In this document: positions 36,401-41,863 of the stretch, one piece after another
How the letters are laid out: each line of letters opens with the position of its first letter
Numbering within the stretch: the stretch's first letter is position 1
Assembly: GCA_019187665.1 (NCBI GenBank)
Contig: JABARH010000001.1
Span: 62,001 to 126,000 of the forward strand
Direction: 5' to 3'
DNA length: 64,000 nt
Source of the DNA: Anaerolineales bacterium
GTDB taxonomy: Bacteria; Chloroflexota; Anaerolineae; Anaerolineales; Villigracilaceae
Program-made: the position numbers and the translations under genes
Notes under the pieces: model-generated
What the model was told of the DNA's origin: nothing
The model's database searches: none
What the model saw: only the letters and a program-made list of their open reading frames with translations

Positions 36401-37460
36401 CCTTGCCGCCCTGCACGAGATATTCGCGGTTGCGGCGGAAGAGGTGCTGGGCGCGCAGAGCCTGTTCAAGGTAGCCCATGAGGCGCGCCTGTTCCGGCGA
36501 GACATCCTCCGGCCGATCGGGATCCTGAAGCGGCTGACCGAGCAGTCCCTCCACGTGCGCGATACCAACTTCGGTTAAGGCGATGGAGCGATCTTTTTCG
36601 TTGACCTCGTAATCTTCCGGCTTGAGTTGTTTAACGAGTTGCGCCATTTTGCCGTACCAATCCAGCTCGCCGGAGGCGGGACCGGAGATGATCAGCGGAG
36701 TGCGCGCTTCGTCAATCAGCACGTTGTCCACTTCGTCCACGATGGCGTAATAATGTTTGCGCTGGACACGGTCGCTGAGACGCATTGCCATGTTGTCGCG
36801 CAAATAATCGAAACCGAACTCGGAATTGGTGCCGTAGGTGATGTCGGCGGCGTAGGCTTCGGCGCGGTCCACCATGCGGAGCATGTGCTGGTCTTCGTGC
36901 GGGGATTCTTTTTCGGGATCGTAGAGGAAGGCTTTCTTACCGTTCTCGGTCACGGCGGCCATTTGCAAAATTCCCACCGAGAGACCGAGGAAGTGATAAA
37001 TGGGCCCCATCCAGCGCGCGTCGCGGCGCGCGAGGTAATCGTTCACCGTGACGAGATGGACGCCTTTGCCGGTCAATGCGTTTAAATAGAGGGGGAGAGT
37101 AGCAACGAGAGTCTTGCCTTCGCCGGTGCGCATCTCTGCGATCTCGCCGCGATGCAATACCGCGCCGCCGATGATCTGCACATCGTAGTGACGCAAACGC
37201 AGCGTGCGCTTGGAGGCTTCACGCACGGACGCAAAGGCTTCGGGGAGCAGATCGTCGAGAGATTCGCTACCCCCCTCGGTCCCCCCTAAAGTGGGGAGGA
37301 GACGCTGACGGAACTCGTCCGTCTTCGCGCGCAATTCTTCATCGGTCAGTTTTTCGAATTCGGGTTCGAGGGCGTTGACCTCGTCCACCAGCGGAAAGAG
37401 CGCTTCCATCGTCCGCTTGTGCGTGTCACCGCCGAAAAGTTTGACTATTCCTTTTAGCAT
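33408..37460 (-). CDS. secA: Preprotein translocase ATPase SecA, greatly enlarged
   Basis: Motor of the Sec pathway. 1350 residues against about 830-900 for typical SecA. Core motifs: [20 protein letters not shown] (Walker A), [39 protein letters not shown] (DEAD-like), [37 protein letters not shown] and [20 protein letters not shown]. Extra sequence: a palindrome-encoded [11 protein letters not shown] (55-65), about 100 residues between 520 and 620, about 115 residues between 665 and 780, and a long helical C-terminal expansion (870-1270). No zinc-binding SEC-C tail; it ends in Lys/Arg. A TATAAT lies 8 nt before the ATG. Confidence 0.95.
   Translation of the reverse strand: [1350 protein letters not shown]
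37269..37299. repeat. GC palindrome inserted in frame in secA
   Basis: C-run, TCGGT, C-run, TAAA, GTGGGGAGG. On the minus strand it encodes [11 protein letters not shown] between the conserved helix DEFRQRL and [12 protein letters not shown]. Related peptides appear in DnaE (PLVGGTGGGS and PPVGGTEGGS). Confidence 0.75.
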
Positions 37461-37468
37461 GGGCGGGG

Positions 37469-37514
37469 ATTATAGCATTAACCAATTGACGGGCTTTAAG
37501 CCCGCCAATTGGTT
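37469..37514 (-). promoter_or_regulatory. secA promoter with overlapping palindrome
   Basis: TATAAT on the minus strand (37474-37469), 8 nt before the secA ATG: predicted leaderless. A 15-bp palindrome with one mismatch, AACCAATTGACGGGC (37480-37494) with its complement at 37500-37514, covers the expected -35 region. It could be an operator, the end of the upstream gene, or a dispersed repeat. Confidence 0.5.
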
Positions 37515-37552
37515 GAATTCACTATCGAATATAATCTTGTCCCTCAGTCTTT

Positions 37553-38530
37553 TTATATTCCTTGGAATAGACCTACAAGCAACAATATCGGGGTTGTAAT
37601 TAGAAACCAGAAAATTAGAATCACCCCAACCAATATTCTATGAGCAAGGTTGAGCGCAATAGGCAACACAGTGCCAGCAATGCGTAGAATTACTTGTAAA
37701 ACTACAAAGACTCCCCAGAATAATCCTAACGCAATGCATGCTAACAACACGACACCCATTAATCCGTCTTCGAAGAGTAGAATACTGGAAAGAGCGGCAT
37801 TGATGCGAGTGAGCCACACAGACGAAAAGTCCACTAGCCCATTAATGATGCTGCCTTGAGTTGTGAAATAACCCAAGTCAACCATTAAATCTAACGCCAA
37901 AAAAATTACTGAAAAGAAACCCAGCAGAATGAGAATGTATGTAAGCGCTTTTGCGATACTTTTCCAAGCGCCACGCCGTTTGTCCCAAGCCGATAAACCG
38001 CTGGGCGTCTGGGTGATTTGAGATAGTGTATAAAAGCCAACCAGCAACGCAAATAAAGATCCACCAATAGCCACGTATTCAAATCTTTGAAGAAATTCCG
38101 GAATATTAAGCGCTGATACCAGTCCTTGGTTGATCAGGATGATTATCACGCTAATCGCATCCAAATACAGATAGATAACTAACAGCACAAACGATATGCC
38201 ATAACCAAGAAGCACAAATGGTTTGTTTTCATCTTTAAGGTTTCCCACTAAATAGTCAATACCTTTTTTTATAAAACCAATTAGACCGTCTAAAGGTTGA
38301 CGCATTGCATTGCGGAAGGCATTAGCCGCTTTATCTGCGTGTACATATAACGTGACAGTTTCTTCTGGCTTGCTATCAACATCAAATATGCTTGGTTTGC
38401 CCATCAGCCTATTCAAGTTAGTCATTAGAGAATGTCCATAGCTTTGCGCTGCTATATCAATAACCAACCAGACGATCAGCGCCCCCCAAAACACCGGCGA
38501 CGTAAGAATTTCATACCAGAAGCTTGACAT
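37553..38530 (-). CDS. Polytopic membrane protein, unknown
   Basis: 325 residues with about six to eight hydrophobic segments (for example PVFWGALIVWLVIDIAAQSY at the start, YILILLGFFSVIFLALDLMV in the middle, VGVILIFWFLITTPILLLVG at the end). No known motif. AT-richer than flanking secA. Starts 2 bp after the stop of the lipoprotein gene, so the two form a coupled pair and probably act together at the membrane. Confidence 0.65.
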   Translation of the reverse strand: MSSFWYEILTSPVFWGALIVWLVIDIAAQSYGHSLMTNLNRLMGKPSIFDVDSKPEETVTLYVHADKAANAFRNAMRQPLDGLIGFIKKGIDYLVGNLKDENKPFVLLGYGISFVLLVIYLYLDAISVIIILINQGLVSALNIPEFLQRFEYVAIGGSLFALLVGFYTLSQITQTPSGLSAWDKRRGAWKSIAKALTYILILLGFFSVIFLALDLMVDLGYFTTQGSIINGLVDFSSVWLTRINAALSSILLFEDGLMGVVLLACIALGLFWGVFVVLQVILRIAGTVLPIALNLAHRILVGVILIFWFLITTPILLLVGLFQGI

Positions 38531-38532
38531 GG

Positions 38533-39564
38533 TTATCTCCTTATGAACTCGATTAGTTTAGTCTCAACCTCATCACCGTTGATGAAGGTTGAGTTTATGG
38601 CGCCTAGAGAGGAAAAAATATCTTGCCATTGGTTCACTACAGAACTACAGGTAGGGTCGTAAAGAACAGGGCAATTTAATAGTATGGATAGCACCTCAAC
38701 CTTTTTATCAAAGTCAATCTGTGGGTCAAAATACTCCGGCTGCGCAATTCGATATTCGGTAAGATCGGAAATTATGACAAGGAGACAACGTCGGTAAATA
38801 TTTTTGTCACATTCTGAGTTGAAAGCAATAGTCGCATGTTGTAATCCCTCAAAAACTTGATTGCCATATCTTTCTGTATCAACAGGTATGGGAGGAGTGG
38901 CGTTGCTAAGGCGACGGTCGAAGTCGTTTTTAGCGGCGATTCGTGTCATTGCCCACTGAGTGGCAATGACTGAAAAAGTCCCCTCCCATGCTTCTCGTCC
39001 ACATCTATTTAACGCTTCAATTTGAGTTGCCGTGAGCGCTATAACCGCGTGAGTAGCTGTGGCGGCCACTTCTGTGCTTCTCTGAAAAATACCCTGATCA
39101 GAAGTAGCGATGGGCGTATTTGTTGGCGCGATTCTGGGAATAAGCGTTAATGTTGGAGGAATATTTGGCCTTGATACATCGCCGACCCTGCCATCAAACG
39201 CTATTGCATCAGAGAAATTTAATGGACCGAGTTCGAATATTACGACACTATCTCCTGGTTCTGCTACACTATTAAGGACTCTCGTGACGATCTCATATGC
39301 TTGCGCTTCGTAAACCCATGTTCTAGAATTTTCTAAGGAATTTTCAATGGAGAAGACGATAAACACCGGCTTGTTCTCAGCAAAACCTGATGGATTAATA
39401 TCAACTTCAGGGCAGGGCGTGCCAGTTTGTGTTGGCGGGGTAAGATCATAAGGTGTTGGAAGAATTCCACTGGTGGTGTTTGATTGGCAGGCAAGCGGCA
39501 AACTCACCAACAAAAGGAGAACAAGAAGAACCCTATAATATTTGGCTTGAATTAAACTAACCAT
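38533..39564 (-). CDS. Predicted lipoprotein with VWA-like domain, unknown
   Basis: 343 residues. Signal peptide with lipobox: hydrophobic VLLVLLLLVSLPLACQ, giving Cys near residue 26 as the lipidation site. The mature part begins with a Pro/Thr-rich spacer. The region from ENKPVFIVFSIENSLENS to RCLLVIISDLTEYR has the strand pattern of a von Willebrand A fold, but the usual DxSxS appears as FSIENS, so metal binding is doubtful. Coupled to the downstream membrane protein gene. Confidence 0.6.
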   Translation of the reverse strand: MVSLIQAKYYRVLLVLLLLVSLPLACQSNTTSGILPTPYDLTPPTQTGTPCPEVDINPSGFAENKPVFIVFSIENSLENSRTWVYEAQAYEIVTRVLNSVAEPGDSVVIFELGPLNFSDAIAFDGRVGDVSRPNIPPTLTLIPRIAPTNTPIATSDQGIFQRSTEVAATATHAVIALTATQIEALNRCGREAWEGTFSVIATQWAMTRIAAKNDFDRRLSNATPPIPVDTERYGNQVFEGLQHATIAFNSECDKNIYRRCLLVIISDLTEYRIAQPEYFDPQIDFDKKVEVLSILLNCPVLYDPTCSSVVNQWQDIFSSLGAINSTFINGDEVETKLIEFIRR

Positions 39565-39895
39565 CTTCGCTCCACAATTGAGGCAGATTATTTTCTGATA
39601 ACGCTTGTTTTATCGCGCTGAAAAACTACTGACGTATACAAAATATTGCCGTTGGCAACAGCGCATTCCATTCCCGCCGCAGTCGCGGATTCCCTCTTCC
39701 ATCTGCGGTCCCCCAGGGAATGAAACGCCATCCACCCCTCTGCGCCCCACTGTCCCAACCCAAACCCCAAACCGCGATTATTGTAGGAAATATGTCCTGC
39801 TTGTACAATAGGCAGGCGGCGATCTGGCATAGGCATTTGTACTGATTCTTGAAAATTCCTTGCAATTGTCCGCGCTTTTTGCTACTGTTGTCAAA
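39565..39895. other. Intergenic region, possible short ORF
   Basis: Upstream of the lipoprotein gene (minus) and of the response regulator (plus). A minus-strand frame at 39588-39836 (82 codons, MPMPDRRLPIVQAGHISYNN...) has no ribosome binding site or recognisable family, and an overlapping frame is equally plausible, so it may be a gene remnant. A possible regulator promoter is TTGCAA (39860-39865), 17 nt, TACTGT (39883-39888). Confidence 0.3.
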
Positions 39896-39910
39896 ATGGA
39901 AGCAATCTCC

Positions 39911-40597
39911 ATGATCCAATCCCTGCGCGTGACCATACTCGACGATCATCAAAGCGTGATAGACGGCTATCTGTACCGGCTTGGAAGCGCACCTCAAGTG
40001 GATGTGGTCGCGACCATCCTGTTCGGAGAGGAATTGGAATCCACGTTGAAGTCCCACCCAACTGACGTGCTTCTGTTGGACGTGAATGTCCCATCATCGC
40101 CCGACAACCCCAATCCGTACCCGATTCTGCACGCCATCCCCGCTCTGCTTCAACAACATCCCAACCTGGCTATACTTGTCGTAAGCATGTACGCCGAACG
40201 CGGGTTAATCCGCTCTGTGATGGAGGTTGGCGCGAGCGGGTACATTCTCAAAGACGATCAAGTCGCTATTCGCGATCTTGGGAACATAGTTCGGTCTGTG
40301 GCTGGCGGGGGAATCTATTTCAGCCAGAAGGCACATCAATTGTATGCGGAATACTTAATCAGAAATGATTCAGAGGAATTGACGCCCCGTCAACGGGAAG
40401 CGCTCTCCATGTGCGCCGCATATCCGGACTGGACCATGTCGCAACTGGCGCAAAAAATGGCGATCAGCAATTCCACCGTCCGTAACCTGCTCTCAGGCGC
40501 CTACGTCAAATTAAAAGTTCATAACCGCAGCGCCGCAATCGCCAAGGCGAGACAGTTGGGATTGATCAGCCCCGAACCACCCACTCGTTCCAATTAG
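39911..40597 (+). CDS. NarL/LuxR-type response regulator (ComA-like)
   Basis: 228 residues from ATG 39911 (ATG 39896 is possible, and would be near-leaderless). Receiver domain: acidic pair in VTILDDHQSV, phospho-acceptor Asp57 in DVLLLDVNVPSS, Ser/Thr in LVVSMYAE and Lys in GYILKDD. The C-terminal helix-turn-helix runs ELTPRQREALSMCAAYPDWT, then MAISNSTVRNLLSGAYVKLK, as in NarL/ComA. It belongs with the DegS/ComP-type kinase at 41864. Its gene ends 4 bp inside the tail of the ComQ-like gene on the other strand. Confidence 0.88.
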   Translation: MIQSLRVTILDDHQSVIDGYLYRLGSAPQVDVVATILFGEELESTLKSHPTDVLLLDVNVPSSPDNPNPYPILHAIPALLQQHPNLAILVVSMYAERGLIRSVMEVGASGYILKDDQVAIRDLGNIVRSVAGGGIYFSQKAHQLYAEYLIRNDSEELTPRQREALSMCAAYPDWTMSQLAQKMAISNSTVRNLLSGAYVKLKVHNRSAAIAKARQLGLISPEPPTRSN

Positions 40598-41523
40598 ATT
40601 TTTTCCGTCATTTCCAATACATTCCAAACCGGCGCGATCACGCGCTCGAATAATCCTTCCACAGATTCGCGCTTTTTTAGCGGAAGGACAGCCAACTTCG
40701 CCCGCGCGGATTGATTCCGCCGTGTCAGCTGATCCACACAATAGCTGACCGCGCCACAGCGGATCAGAATCTCCTGTGCCTCCTCCAGCGCGCCAGGAGC
40801 ATGGATGTTCCGGCTCAAAGTTGTAAAGCGTGCTCGATCTGGATGATCCACCAATTTAGCAAACAGGATTGGAAGAGGGGATCGCTTTTGGACCCAATCT
40901 GGGTTGGCTTGGGTTTCAAGCGAATCATTCAAGTCATCGTGGATTTGAATCATTTCACCGTACAGCCTGCCCAATTCCTTCAACCTATCAGCAGTCTTAA
41001 TGTCTGCGCCGCCCATCAATCCGCCAAGATAAAACGCCGCGCCGAAAAAGGGAGAACTCTTGGTTTGCGCGACTCGCCAATAGGATTCTTCATCGTTAAT
41101 GGATTGAGCATCCCAGAATTGACCCAAGGCGGTTGCCAGGAACGCGGCATTCATTTCTTCGATCGCCGCGAACCGCATACCCAATGGAAGGTTCGCGCTG
41201 GCGAGCGACTCCAACGCGGCAGACTGAAAAGCCATCGCAAGATTCGCCGCCGCCCCCGCCCCGACCTTGCGATATTCCCCGCGCGGATCAGAATCCAGCA
41301 TATCATCCACAAGGATAATTCCAATATGAGCGCAAGCGATGGCAGTCACGGCAGGGATGGCCGCCTCATCTTCCCCGCCAACCGCATCACATGCCAGCCA
41401 GGGTATTTGCCAATGACGAGGAACGCCTGCGGAGGCGGCGTAGAACCGTCTCTCCATTTCCTCCCACAATTGAACAATAGCGAGGTTCGAAAAATATTCT
41501 CCGGTCCGTTCGTACATTTTCAT
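40594..41523 (-). CDS. Polyprenyl-synthase-fold protein, ComQ-like candidate
   Basis: 309 residues. Both Asp-rich motifs of trans-isoprenyl transferases are present: IILVDDMLDSD and MIQIHDDLNDS. Its length is close to Bacillus ComQ, which farnesylates or geranylates a Trp of the ComX pheromone, and shorter in conserved features than housekeeping geranylgeranyl synthases. Context favours ComQ: the preceding gene encodes a 57-residue Trp-bearing peptide, and a ComP-type kinase and a NarL-type regulator flank it. AGGAG precedes the ATG. The alternative is an ordinary short-chain polyprenyl synthase. Confidence 0.75.
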   Translation of the reverse strand: MKMYERTGEYFSNLAIVQLWEEMERRFYAASAGVPRHWQIPWLACDAVGGEDEAAIPAVTAIACAHIGIILVDDMLDSDPRGEYRKVGAGAAANLAMAFQSAALESLASANLPLGMRFAAIEEMNAAFLATALGQFWDAQSINDEESYWRVAQTKSSPFFGAAFYLGGLMGGADIKTADRLKELGRLYGEMIQIHDDLNDSLETQANPDWVQKRSPLPILFAKLVDHPDRARFTTLSRNIHAPGALEEAQEILIRCGAVSYCVDQLTRRNQSARAKLAVLPLKKRESVEGLFERVIAPVWNVLEMTEKI

Positions 41524-41534
41524 TGCTTCTCCTT

Positions 41535-41560
41535 GGGAGCAGGCTTGGAAGCCTGCTCCC
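41535..41560. promoter_or_regulatory. 12-bp hairpin between comX-like and comQ-like genes
   Basis: GGGAGCAGGCTT (41535-41546), two bases, exact complement (41549-41560). It lies in the 54-bp gap between the peptide stop and the synthase SD. It may uncouple the expression levels of the two genes or protect the peptide mRNA; there is no T-tract for termination. Confidence 0.6.
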
Positions 41561-41577
41561 GCTTCGACTCTTTCGAT

Positions 41578-41751
41578 TTAATACGTTACATCTGCATCGG
41601 GAGCATGCCAGATCTCCCAGCCCAAACCAGCGGACGCGCGCAGCAATTGTTCGCGCCCGAGTCGGGTGAGGTGGATCAGGCGGCGCTGATAGTCGCTTGC
41701 AGTTTCGGTTGGCGAAGATAACCACTGGTGAAAAGCCTGCATATTGAACAT
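41578..41751 (-). CDS. 57-residue ComX-like pheromone precursor candidate
   Basis: Small ORF starting MFNMQAFHQWLSSPTETASD and ending GWEIWHAPDADVTY. Trp45 and Trp48 lie 12 and 9 residues from the C-terminus; ComX pheromones are C-terminal fragments prenylated on Trp. AGGAGG stands 8 nt before ATG 41751, a strong start signal. The middle is basic and helical-looking (YQRRLIHLTRLGREQLL). It is immediately upstream of the ComQ-like gene, whereas Bacillus comX follows comQ. No sequence identity with Bacillus ComX is claimed; ComX is poorly conserved even among Bacillus strains. Confidence 0.6.
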   Translation of the reverse strand: MFNMQAFHQWLSSPTETASDYQRRLIHLTRLGREQLLRASAGLGWEIWHAPDADVTY

Positions 41752-41789
41752 TGGGATGAACCTCCTTTCTTTTCGTATCCATCGAGCGA

Positions 41790-41818
41790 TTAAAACGACG
41801 ACCGTTCTACGCTATAAT
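41790..41818 (+). promoter_or_regulatory. Promoter of the ComP-like kinase gene
   Basis: Perfect TATAAT at 41813-41818 with a weak TTAAAA at 41790-41795 (17-nt spacer). It lies in the divergent gap between the peptide gene and the kinase gene. No clear inverted-repeat regulator site was seen. Confidence 0.5.
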
Positions 41819-41863
41819 CCGCATCACCTCCTTTACACATAGAAACTCCCATAGGGTATCGCC

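Noticed and set aside
39588..39836. 82-codon minus-strand ORF as a confident gene
   Set aside because: No SD, no homology signal, and an overlapping frame is equally plausible.
40711..41721. Long plus-strand ORF opposite the ComQ-like gene
   Set aside because: The minus-strand protein has both DDxxD motifs and an SD; the plus frame has no recognisable domain and is a shadow.
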